A stretch of DNA of 64,000 bases. Source: Haliea sp964022665. Its GTDB lineage: Bacteria > Pseudomonadota > Gammaproteobacteria > Pseudomonadales > Halieaceae. The position numbers and the translations under genes are program-made. The stretch covers positions 25,558 to 89,557 of the forward strand of contig CAXIDF010000018.1 in the NCBI GenBank assembly GCA_964022665.1. The letters run 5' to 3'. The notes below the pieces were generated by a model that was not told where the DNA came from, ran no database searches, and saw only the letters and a program-made list of their open reading frames with translations. Every line of letters starts with the position of its first letter. The first letter of the stretch is position 1. Below are positions 1-7,780 of the stretch, in pieces.

Positions 1-1
1 C

Positions 2-598
2 ATTTATTACGCCAACCTGTACGATATGAACAGTATGCCGACCTATCAGCTGGAGGCTCTGGCCTATCACGAGGGGGTGCCTGGCCACCACATGCAACGG
101 GCCCTGTCAGTGGAGCTGGAAAGCCTGCCGGAATTCCAGCGCTATGCCAGCTTCACGGCCTTCACGGAAGGCTGGGCGCTGTACACGGAAGAGCTGGCCA
201 GCGACATGGGTATGTACTCGGATGCCTATGCCGAGTTTGGCCGTTTGGCCATGGAGCTTTGGCGCGCCTGTCGCCTGGTGGTGGATACCGGCCTGCACAG
301 CAAGGGCTGGACACGTGAAGAGGCGATTGAGTATCTCGTCGAGAACACGCCGAATTCACGTTACGACTCCACCAAGGCGATTGAGCGCTACATTGCGATG
401 CCGGGGCAGGCCACGGCCTACCTGATTGGCAAGCTGCGTATTATGGAACTGCGTGAGGAAGCCCGTACGGCACTGGGTGAGCAGTTTGATGTGCGTGCCT
501 TCCATGACGAGGTGCTCAGGCATGGCCCGGTACCCCTGTCTATTCTGGAGCAGAATATAGACCGGCTGGTTGCCGATACCCTGGCGACCAACGGTTGA
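2..598 (+). CDS. DUF885 family protein, C-terminal part (5' end outside window)
   Basis: The reading frame is open from the first bases, so only the last 198 residues are visible. The segment HEGVPGHH at 74-97 has the HExxPGHH form found in DUF885 proteins, where the histidines and glutamate resemble the zinc site of gluzincin metallopeptidases. A hydrolase or peptidase role is therefore likely but unproven. Full-length members are usually around 550-600 residues, so roughly two thirds of the gene lies upstream. A strong intrinsic terminator follows the stop codon directly. The family call is firm; the substrate cannot be read from the sequence. Confidence 0.85.
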   Translation: MYYANLYDMNSMPTYQLEALAYHEGVPGHHMQRALSVELESLPEFQRYASFTAFTEGWALYTEELASDMGMYSDAYAEFGRLAMELWRACRLVVDTGLHSKGWTREEAIEYLVENTPNSRYDSTKAIERYIAMPGQATAYLIGKLRIMELREEARTALGEQFDVRAFHDEVLRHGPVPLSILEQNIDRLVADTLATNG

Positions 599-613
599 TT
601 CCAGGTCGATAAT

Positions 614-641
614 GCCGGCGTCTTTCAGACGCCGGCGTTTT
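614..641 (+). terminator. Rho-independent terminator of the DUF885 gene
   Basis: A perfect 10-bp stem (614-623 pairing with 627-636) with a 3-nt loop TTC is followed by GTTTT. It lies 16 bp after the DUF885 stop. The stem also covers the last codon and stop of the convergent DUF2788 gene. There is no T-run on the minus strand, so it should act mainly on + strand transcripts. Confidence 0.85.
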
Positions 642-831
642 CCAGCAGCCAGGTGATGATGACCTTGATCAGGAAGCCGAAAATTCCCATCGCCAGGCCC
701 ACATAGAGCATGATGGTGCCGAATTTGCCGGCATTACTGCGCTTTGCCAGGTCCCAGACGATAAAAATCATGAACGTGATCAACGCGCCCACGCCCAGGG
801 TGACACCGTAGTCGCTCAACCATTGGTCCAC
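625..831 (-). CDS. Small inner-membrane protein, DUF2788 family
   Basis: A 68-residue protein with two predicted transmembrane helices (about residues 10-28 and 41-63), separated by a short basic loop DLAKRSNAGKFG. Length and layout match DUF2788, a family of small gammaproteobacterial membrane proteins with no known function. It is convergent with the DUF885 gene, and its stop codon lies inside that gene's terminator hairpin. Nothing nearby suggests a partner. The family match is from memory of similar sequences. Confidence 0.7.
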   Translation of the reverse strand: MDQWLSDYGVTLGVGALITFMIFIVWDLAKRSNAGKFGTIMLYVGLAMGIFGFLIKVIITWLLENAGV

Positions 832-878
832 AGCACGCTACTCGCTATGCGTTACGTAAAAGCGGGCGCGATGTGTGT

Positions 879-1316
879 TCAAGCGGCAGTGTCGACGCTG
901 GCGTGCAAATGCATGTTGCTGTTCAGTGAGTTGCTGACCAGGCAGTTCGCCTCCGCTTTTTCCAGCAATTGCTTCGCTCGCTCGGTATCGGTGCCTGCGG
1001 GCACGCTGAGCTTTGCCGTTACGGTAATGTCGGTAAAGCGTGTGACGCGGTCAATACGATCCAGCGTACCCTCGGCGCTGCACTGCAGCTCCACCCAGTC
1101 CAGCTTGGAGGCGCGGGCAATGGCGCGAAAGGTGAAGATGAAGCAGTCGGTCACGGCACCTACCAGCAGGGCTTCGGGTGACCAGTTGCCGCCCGGCCCA
1201 CCAAACTCTTTGGGAGGTGCCGTTTCCAGCGCCGGAATATCTTCGCCGGACAGTGATACGGTGCCTTCAGCCGTCGCGGTGGCGGCAACCTGATAGTGGT
1301 GAGGGAATTCCTGCAT
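879..1316 (-). CDS. OsmC family peroxiredoxin-like protein
   Basis: A 145-residue OsmC/Ohr-fold protein. These enzymes reduce organic hydroperoxides with two cysteines. Both are visible: one in VGAVTDCFIF (about residue 58) and one in EKAEANCLVSNSL (about residue 124). The first carries the usual helix context after the conserved GGxGxxxSPEALL segment. I start the gene at the ATG at 1316 (MQEFPHHY), because a GGAG lies 7-10 bases upstream and the nine extra in-frame residues before it do not look conserved. It lies downstream of imuA with a 103-bp gap and may be transcribed separately. Confidence 0.88.
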   Translation of the reverse strand: MQEFPHHYQVAATATAEGTVSLSGEDIPALETAPPKEFGGPGGNWSPEALLVGAVTDCFIFTFRAIARASKLDWVELQCSAEGTLDRIDRVTRFTDITVTAKLSVPAGTDTERAKQLLEKAEANCLVSNSLNSNMHLHASVDTAA

Positions 1317-1419
1317 GTGTGTTCTCCGTGGCAAGGCCGGCACGAATGATACCGGTATAGTGGCTCATGCACAGTGCCCTATGCTAGCGGCCAGCCTGCC
1401 GGGAAACAATTGACCTGAC

Positions 1420-2148
1420 TCAACCGGCGCTCATTGCGCTGCTGCTGGCCACGGTGGCTGGCCAGACAGGCAGTTCCCACAACTGCGGCTGGTGGGGCAG
1501 CTCATCGCTGGGGGACAGGTTGACATCCACCTGCTGCTGACCACCGCGCTGTTTCAGAATATGAACCTTGCGGTATTCCCGCATTTGCAGGCGCAGGCCG
1601 ACCGGTGAGCTCTCTGCGGCGGCCTGCTGTGAACGGAACAATACGCACAGGCTGTCGCTGTCGGCCGCCGCCAGCTGCAGTTTGCGCAGTTCGCTGTAGC
1701 GATACTGGCCGTTTCCCAGCCAGCTGAAAACGGCGCTGCAGGTGCTGCTGCGCAAGGCCTGCTCAATGCTCCAGAGCAGGTCTTCGCGGCTGCGGGGGTG
1801 CACCAGTAATACCTGCTGTGTATCGATGCCCCGGGCAGCCAGCAGCGGTGCATAAGGCGTCCAGGGCGGTGCAATAAAGGCCTGCCAGCGCCCTTGCGCG
1901 CTGAGCCGTTCCATGGCGGGAAGAAACAGGCCCATGGCGCCCATGCCGGAACTGTCGCTGAGCACTTCAACGGCAGTGGCGTCTGGCCAGCCACCTTGCT
2001 GCAGCGCGTCATCCAGCGCCCGGTACCCGCTTTTCAGGCCACCGCCGTGGGCGTCGCTGTTGGCCGGCAGTGGCAGCCCGCCAAAGTGGCGGTTGCGCCC
2101 GCGCCAGGTGTCGCGGCGAAGAATAACCTGTTCCAGAGCTTCGTTCAT
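1420..2148 (-). CDS. imuA: ImuA-like SOS mutagenesis protein
   Basis: A 242-residue RecA/SulA-like protein of the ImuA family. In other bacteria ImuA works with ImuB and DnaE2 in error-prone translesion synthesis. The family features are the N-terminal region leading to GYRALDDAL, the degenerate nucleotide-binding core around EVLSDSSGMGAMGLFLPAM, and the late segment with REYRKVHILKQRGG. GGAGG sits 9 bases before the ATG. A LexA box lies 28 bp upstream, which fits SOS control. No imuB or dnaE2 is adjacent: the next gene downstream is osmC. This copy is therefore split from the usual cassette, or its partners lie outside the window. Confidence 0.85.
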   Translation of the reverse strand: MNEALEQVILRRDTWRGRNRHFGGLPLPANSDAHGGGLKSGYRALDDALQQGGWPDATAVEVLSDSSGMGAMGLFLPAMERLSAQGRWQAFIAPPWTPYAPLLAARGIDTQQVLLVHPRSREDLLWSIEQALRSSTCSAVFSWLGNGQYRYSELRKLQLAAADSDSLCVLFRSQQAAAESSPVGLRLQMREYRKVHILKQRGGQQQVDVNLSPSDELPHQPQLWELPVWPATVASSSAMSAG

Positions 2149-2175
2149 GATGGCTTGCCTCCGACGATTTCCAAA

Positions 2176-2191
2176 CTGTATGGATATACAG
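2176..2191 (-). promoter_or_regulatory. LexA box upstream of imuA
   Basis: The minus strand reads CTGTATATCCATACAG, a perfect CTGT-N8-ACAG dyad. With flanking bases it differs from the 20-bp E. coli consensus at only a few positions. It ends 28 bp before the imuA start codon, a normal place for LexA to block the promoter. SOS induction of imuA follows as inference. Confidence 0.9.
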
Positions 2192-2345
2192 TAGTTGGCT
2201 GTCGGAGGGAAAGCAAGCGAATCTGTTGCCCTGCTGCAGAGTGCCCAGTAAACCTGCCTGCCTGGGCGACAGGTTGCTGCGATGTGCTATTGCCGACGCC
2301 AGATAGACGGCGCCAGGCCAAACCCGCGGCGGACATCGAGGCGCG

Positions 2346-3935
2346 TTATGGCGAGGTGTCTGGCGCTACAGGTGAAGTGCCCTTTGGCTGAGCTTCTTCC
2401 AGCACATTGACGGTGCGGTCGGCGAGGCCGATGCCCGCCTGGAACATGGTCAGGTAGGTATGGGTCGCGCCGGCTTCGGTAATGCGCTCAACATGATCCT
2501 CGTGCAGGGCGTGGGAAATGATGGGGCCGGTAAAGCCCTTGGCGCGCAAACTGCGTGCCGCCATCACTTTCGAGCCGATGTCATCCATGGCCAGCACCGC
2601 CGCCTTGATCCGGCCGATATCAACTCCGCGCCAGAAGTTGCTGTCTTCGGCATCGGCGAACACCACATTGCGGCCGGCCTCGGCATGCGCTCGCGCCTTG
2701 TAGGTGTCACCGTCCAGCCCGGCTGGCTGCAGCCCCTGCTTGCGGAGCTGGTCGTAAGCGGCGGTGCCGGTACGGCCCATGCCGAAAATCAACACATTGG
2801 CATCCCCCAGGCTGGTGGGCTGCTCGTCGGGGTGCATGGTGATGCGTTCGAAACGCTGCAGGCGCGGCTCCAGGCGCGCATACAGGCGGTGCGCCATGCG
2901 GTTCAGCGGCGCGGCAATCACGAAGGACACCGACACGGCAATGGCCAGCGGCACGATCCATTCAGGCAGCAGTATGCCCGCGACAATCAGGCCAAATTCA
3001 CTGTAGGCGGTGAGGCTGATTGCGGCGAGGAACGAGGTGCGCGCACGCAGGCGGAACGCGGTGAGCAGCAGGAAGAACAGAAGCCCCTTGAGCGGCAGCA
3101 ATACGCCAACCCCCAGTGCAAACAGCAGTGCATCGAAGTCGGGCAGGCCGGACATGCCGATTTGCAGGAAGAAACCCACCAGGAACACTTCCCGCAAGCC
3201 CCAGAGTGATTCGGCGAGTTCCTGCGCGCGGCGATGGTTGGAGAGCAGTATACCCATGACCAGGGCGCCAATTTCGGAACTGAGCCCCATGGCCGTGAAG
3301 CCCATGCCGCCGATCACCAGCGCGAGCAGCATCCCCATGAGCACCAGCAGCTCATCGTGCCCGGCAAAATCCAGCAGCCAATAAAGGAAGGGGCGCACGA
3401 ATGGCAGCAGGAGGACCGCCAGTGCCCAGATATTCGGGCTCTGGCCACTGAACACTGCGAGCACCACGAGTGCGATGATGTCCTGCACGATGAGAATGCC
3501 GATGGCCGTACGGCCGTGGAATACGGCCAGCTCCCGCCGCGATTCCAGCAGTTTTGCCGCCAGGACCGTGGAGGAAAAGGCCAGCGCGATCGCCAGTAGC
3601 AGCGCGGTCTGCCAGTCAATGCCGAGCAGGTAGTGCAGGCCCGGCGCGAACACCGCCACGCTGATACTGAAATGCAGCAGCGCCCCGCCCAGGACCTGTG
3701 GCTGGGCAATCTGGCGCAGTTTGAGCTTCAGGCCCACGGTGAACAGCAGAATCAGCACGCCCAGGTGGGCGACGTGATTGAGAATTTCGCCGCTCTTCAC
3801 GGGCATGCCCAGGCTGGGCCCCAGCAGGTTGATGGCAAAGCCCGCCGCGAGGAAGCCCACCAGCGGCGGCAGCCCTACCTGGCGCACTGCCAGGCCAAAA
3901 AAGAAGGCAAAGGAAATACAGACGACTTCGAACAC
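2346..3935 (-). CDS. Kef-type cation/proton antiporter (CPA2) with C-terminal TrkA-N domain
   Basis: A 529-residue membrane protein. Residues 1 to about 360 form a dozen or so hydrophobic helices of the Na+/H+ exchanger (CPA2) type. From about residue 378 a Rossmann RCK_N/TrkA-N domain begins with the nucleotide-binding motif FGMGRTG. This is the KefB/KefC layout: potassium efflux in exchange for protons, gated by a bound nucleotide or glutathione adduct in known members. No KefF/KefG-type NAD(P)H oxidoreductase ancillary gene is next to it. The last 20 residues are a short polar tail. Ion specificity is inferred. Confidence 0.88.
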   Translation of the reverse strand: MFEVVCISFAFFFGLAVRQVGLPPLVGFLAAGFAINLLGPSLGMPVKSGEILNHVAHLGVLILLFTVGLKLKLRQIAQPQVLGGALLHFSISVAVFAPGLHYLLGIDWQTALLLAIALAFSSTVLAAKLLESRRELAVFHGRTAIGILIVQDIIALVVLAVFSGQSPNIWALAVLLLPFVRPFLYWLLDFAGHDELLVLMGMLLALVIGGMGFTAMGLSSEIGALVMGILLSNHRRAQELAESLWGLREVFLVGFFLQIGMSGLPDFDALLFALGVGVLLPLKGLLFFLLLTAFRLRARTSFLAAISLTAYSEFGLIVAGILLPEWIVPLAIAVSVSFVIAAPLNRMAHRLYARLEPRLQRFERITMHPDEQPTSLGDANVLIFGMGRTGTAAYDQLRKQGLQPAGLDGDTYKARAHAEAGRNVVFADAEDSNFWRGVDIGRIKAAVLAMDDIGSKVMAARSLRAKGFTGPIISHALHEDHVERITEAGATHTYLTMFQAGIGLADRTVNVLEEAQPKGTSPVAPDTSP

Positions 3936-3979
3936 GTAGCGGCTCCGCCAGCGCTTATTCCGATTGTTTGGCGTCGATA

Positions 3980-6130
3980 CTACCGCACTTTCAGCAGGCC
4001 GTGTTCTTCCAGCTCCAGCATCAGCAGCTGCTGGACGATGAAATCACGGCTGCTGTCGGGATGCATGAGGTGGATGCGCTCCAGCCACGGGCGCGCAGCT
4101 TCTTTGTCGCCGCGGTGCAGCAGCGCACGCAGGATTTCGCGCAGGAAGCTCGCCGGCTCGTCACTGAGTGCCTTGATGCGGCGCAGGCTGGCGCTCAGGG
4201 TGAGTTCCTCGGGCGTCAGGTCGGTGCCAAAGGGGTAAGCGGGCAGGCGGCCATCGGCGATATGCGAGCTGAGTGCCTTGGCAACGCGATAGGGCGTGTT
4301 GTTGCGTGCCGCGGCGGGGATTTCGTAATCGGCGGGCAGTTTGCCGTGCTCGATTGCCCAGTCCGCCAGTTCCTGCTGGAAGCGACTGTCGGCAATGGCG
4401 ATCAGGCGCCGTATCACCTCGGCATCAGTCTGGCCGCGCAGGTCGGCGATACCGTACTCGGTGACGATGATGTCGCGCAGGTGGCGCGGTATGGTGGTGT
4501 GGCCATAGTGCGTCACAACGTTTGAGCGCAATGCCTTGCCCTTGCCGCGGGTGCTGCGAATACAGAGCACCGAGCGCGCGCCGGGCAGGTCGTGTGCCAT
4601 GGCCACGAAGTTGTATTGTCCACCCACGCCACTGATCACGGTGCCGTCTTCCAGGGCGTCAGACGTTACCGCCCCGCTCAGGCTGACCATCATCCCGGTG
4701 TTGATAAAGCGCGCGTGCTGCCTCTGGGCACAGTACAGCGGGTAGTCGAGCAGCAGCTGGTTGGTGCGCAGCACGCTGGTCATGCAGATGCGCTCCTGCC
4801 CGTCGTCGTCCAGGTCGCGCAGTTTCTGGTAGAAATCGCGCGGCCCGAGGAAGAAGCCGCCGTGCAGCACGCGGCCGTGGCGCAATAGCCGGCCCTCGCA
4901 GGCCTGCAGCAGTGCAGCCCGGGTGTCAGGATCATCCGTGTTGTTAGTCAGGGTGACGCCATGCAGCGACAACGCGCCGTCGATCAGGCACAGGGTGTCC
5001 GGCAGAATGCCCCAGTACTGCAGGGCTGCCAGGCTGTCGGCGTTGAGTTGAGCCGGCAGCAGCGCACACTGGCGCGCGTAATCCAGCAAGCGCTCGTCCA
5101 CTGCCTCGGTGATCAGCCCGTCATTCAGCCCCCGTTGCAGGGCCAGCAGATCGTAGACCCGGCGCTTCACCACACCGGCTTCCATCAGGTGCAGCATGCC
5201 GTTGACGAACATTTCAGTGGAAACATACAGCCCCTGTTCGAAAGGGCCTTCGTCGGTCGCGCAGCCGCTGTCGATGCGGGTTAGCCTGTCGACTGCGTCG
5301 CGCCACGCCGCCGGTTGCTGGTGGCGCAGGATCAAAGCGTGAGCCACGGCGTCACCCAGAGAACCAATGCCGATTTGCAGCGTGCCGCCGTCTACCACCA
5401 GGCTGCTGGCATGCAGAGCCGTGGCGTAGTCTGCGGTGGGCACCGACGCATTGGGTACCGCAAACAGGGTGCACTGGTACGCCGGGTTGTCTACCAGGCC
5501 ATCGAACAGCGTGGCCGGGACTTCCGCGTCATTGCGCATGAAGGGCAGATCGTCATGGACTTGCGCGAAGCAGAGGAAATCTTCCCCCGGTTCGGCGCGT
5601 TTGGTGTGAATGACATCCAGGGCAACGTCCGGGTTGCAGGACAGGCTCAGCGCAAGCCCGTCGGCGGTTTCCCGGGCAGCCACCAGCTGCAGCAGCACGT
5701 TCACCCCCGCGGCCATCATGTCGCGTGCAATATGTGTGTAGTTGCTGGAAATGTACTGTTGCTGTGCAGCGGGAATACCCTTCATCGAGCCCGCTTTGAA
5801 GTACAGCTCGCTCACCTGGATGTTGTCGGGCAGATTGCCGCTGCGCTGGGCCTCCATATAAGCCAGGGGTTCGTAATTGCCAAAAATGCGCTCCACGATC
5901 GGTCCGGCCAGCTCGGCCTCGAGGTGGCTGGCAGGCTTGGGGACCTCCAGCGACAGCGCCGTGTAGATGTGCAGGTCGATCTCCGGGTCCTGCTCGGCGC
6001 GGCGAAAGAAGGCATTCATCAACTGCACCGGTTTGCCCAGGCCCAGCGGGGCACCGAGTCGAAGTGTTTTCCCGAGCCTGGCGATGGTGTAATCGACACA
6101 GGCCTCAGCCGTTGCAAACCGTTCTGTCAT
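3980..6130 (-). CDS. Acetyl-CoA hydrolase/transferase family protein
   Basis: A 716-residue protein of the acetyl-CoA hydrolase/transferase (class I CoA-transferase) family. The N-terminal half has the GGTLQIGIGSLGDAVAHAL segment. The C-terminal catalytic region contains SGVGGQYNFVAMA followed by TRGKGKALRSNVV and VTEYGIADLRGQ, which are hallmarks of PF13336. Likely reactions are acetyl-CoA hydrolysis or CoA transfer between short acids, in the cytosol. About 100 extra residues follow the catalytic region (GTDLTPEELTLSASLRRIKAL onward) and form a helical tail of unknown role. The gene stands alone behind kef with a 44-bp gap. The exact substrate cannot be assigned. Confidence 0.85.
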   Translation of the reverse strand: MTERFATAEACVDYTIARLGKTLRLGAPLGLGKPVQLMNAFFRRAEQDPEIDLHIYTALSLEVPKPASHLEAELAGPIVERIFGNYEPLAYMEAQRSGNLPDNIQVSELYFKAGSMKGIPAAQQQYISSNYTHIARDMMAAGVNVLLQLVAARETADGLALSLSCNPDVALDVIHTKRAEPGEDFLCFAQVHDDLPFMRNDAEVPATLFDGLVDNPAYQCTLFAVPNASVPTADYATALHASSLVVDGGTLQIGIGSLGDAVAHALILRHQQPAAWRDAVDRLTRIDSGCATDEGPFEQGLYVSTEMFVNGMLHLMEAGVVKRRVYDLLALQRGLNDGLITEAVDERLLDYARQCALLPAQLNADSLAALQYWGILPDTLCLIDGALSLHGVTLTNNTDDPDTRAALLQACEGRLLRHGRVLHGGFFLGPRDFYQKLRDLDDDGQERICMTSVLRTNQLLLDYPLYCAQRQHARFINTGMMVSLSGAVTSDALEDGTVISGVGGQYNFVAMAHDLPGARSVLCIRSTRGKGKALRSNVVTHYGHTTIPRHLRDIIVTEYGIADLRGQTDAEVIRRLIAIADSRFQQELADWAIEHGKLPADYEIPAAARNNTPYRVAKALSSHIADGRLPAYPFGTDLTPEELTLSASLRRIKALSDEPASFLREILRALLHRGDKEAARPWLERIHLMHPDSSRDFIVQQLLMLELEEHGLLKVR

Positions 6131-6257
6131 GGCAATCTCGCTGCACGTAATTATTGTGTTGGGTGAACAAGGTTATCAAAGCACAGGTGGTGTCTGTGCA
6201 TATTGATCTGGCGCAAGGCCGATGGCGGTGCACGCCAGCCGGCCGTGCGCGGAAAAT

Positions 6258-7262
6258 TCAGCGGGCGAGCGCCAGCAGGAGGCGATCAAGCCGGTCCCAG
6301 GGGTCGCCATCGGCAAAGCCCTTGATACTGCCATCAATGGTCAGCGCGTCCTGCAACATCGCGCCCAGTGCGCGGCTGGGGTGGCGTTGCAGGGCCGCTG
6401 TCACGGCGGCTTCGCGGCTCTTCCACACCCGGTGGCTGTTGAATACGGCGGAGCGCGGCTGGCCTACCTCAAGCTCCAGCTGCAGGGCGTACAGGGCGCG
6501 TACTTCACGCGTGACGGCCCACAGCAAGGGCACCGCATCCGTGCCTTCACCGCGCAGGCCGTGCACCATGCGCAGGGTCGCCTCCGCGTTGCCCGCCAGT
6601 GCGGTGTCTACCATGGTGAACAGGTTGTAGCGCGCGTTGTCCAGCACGGCAGTGGTGACGGTGGCGAGCGTGACCTGTTTGCCGTCGGCAAGCAATTTCA
6701 GCTTCTCGACTTCCTGCACCGCCGCATACAGGTTGCCTTCCAGACGCTCGGCAAGCAGCTCCAGTGCGTCGTCATCGATATCCAGCCCTGCCTGTCCCAG
6801 GCGTTGGCGCAGCCAGCGGGGCATTTCGCGGGCCCCGACGGGCCAGACCTGCACAACTGCACCGGATTTCTCCAGTGCCTTGTACCACTTGCTGTTCTGG
6901 GACTGTCGATCAATTTTGCCGCTGATGACCAGCAGGACATCATCGCCGCTGGCCTGCTCCAGATAGGCACAGAGCGCCTTGCTGCCCTCGGCACCGGGCT
7001 TGCCGTCCGGTAACCGCAGTTCGATGACCTTGCGCTCACCGAACAGCGACATTTCGGCGGCGCTGTGCAGCAGGGATTCCCAGCTGAAGTCTTTGGGGCC
7101 GGTATCCAGCACTTCACGTTCGCTGCACCCGGCGGCACGCGCCGCGCTGCGTACCAGATCGGCACACTCCTGCACCAGCAGTGGCTCGTCACCGCTCAAC
7201 AGGTAAACGGACAGGCACTGGCCCTGCAGGTGTTTGGCGAGTTGCTCGGCCTTGAGCTGCAT
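6258..7262 (-). CDS. holA: DNA polymerase III subunit delta
   Basis: A 334-residue HolA, the delta subunit that opens the beta clamp within the clamp loader. The N-terminus has the YLLSGDEPLLVQECADLVR segment typical of the family, and the C-terminal collar domain begins near residue 210. The length matches E. coli HolA (343). Its start overlaps the lptE stop by one base (TAATG), so the two are translationally coupled. The order leuS-lptE-holA is conserved in gammaproteobacteria and supports the call. The 127-bp stretch between this gene and the upstream end of the CoA-transferase gene holds nothing I can identify. Confidence 0.95.
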   Translation of the reverse strand: MQLKAEQLAKHLQGQCLSVYLLSGDEPLLVQECADLVRSAARAAGCSEREVLDTGPKDFSWESLLHSAAEMSLFGERKVIELRLPDGKPGAEGSKALCAYLEQASGDDVLLVISGKIDRQSQNSKWYKALEKSGAVVQVWPVGAREMPRWLRQRLGQAGLDIDDDALELLAERLEGNLYAAVQEVEKLKLLADGKQVTLATVTTAVLDNARYNLFTMVDTALAGNAEATLRMVHGLRGEGTDAVPLLWAVTREVRALYALQLELEVGQPRSAVFNSHRVWKSREAAVTAALQRHPSRALGAMLQDALTIDGSIKGFADGDPWDRLDRLLLALAR

Positions 7263-7780
7263 TACTGGGCTGCGGCGTGGAATCCGATCCGGCGCAGAAT
7301 CTGTTGCGCGAGTTCGCCGCGCATCTCTCCCTGCAGGATGCGAATTTCTTCCGCTTTGCCCACCACGTTACTGGGGTCGTTCTCCATCTGCTTGGTGACT
7401 ATGGCTTGCGATGGCTCCATGGCGATGCTGCCGTCCGGCGCACGTACCGTGAACCGGGTTTGCATGGTTAACTCGAATTCCGCCGCCCGCGCCTCGCTGG
7501 TAAGAGAGAGGTTCCGCTGGCTGAAGCGCTCGGGCTCCAGCTGCAGAATATAGGCAGCCTGCGGACGGTCAACCCACTCGATGCCGTTGGCCGAGAAGCG
7601 TGAACGCAATTCGCGGGTAAACTCGCTGTTCGGGCTGCCGGTTTCCAGGTGCAGCTGGCGCCATTCCGCGGGCAGGCCGGTGGAACTGGCGGCGCCGCGC
7701 AGCTGAAAGCCGCAGGCGCTTACCGTCAGGGCCAGTAACAGGGTCAGGGTTGTGCGCAACATGGGTGACGTCCAGGCCAT
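7262..7780 (-). CDS. lptE: LPS-assembly lipoprotein LptE
   Basis: LptE is the outer-membrane lipoprotein that plugs the LptD barrel and helps insert lipopolysaccharide. The 172-residue product has a lipoprotein signal peptide ending in the lipobox LTVSAC, with the modified cysteine at residue 23, followed by GFQLRG, a sequence very typical of LptE/RlpB. The ATG at 7780 overlaps the leuS stop (TGATG), favouring coupled translation. A second ATG at 7762 (MLRTTLTL) would give an equally good signal peptide and may be the true start. It sits between leuS and holA as in many gammaproteobacteria. Confidence 0.93.
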   Translation of the reverse strand: MAWTSPMLRTTLTLLLALTVSACGFQLRGAASSTGLPAEWRQLHLETGSPNSEFTRELRSRFSANGIEWVDRPQAAYILQLEPERFSQRNLSLTSEARAAEFELTMQTRFTVRAPDGSIAMEPSQAIVTKQMENDPSNVVGKAEEIRILQGEMRGELAQQILRRIGFHAAAQ

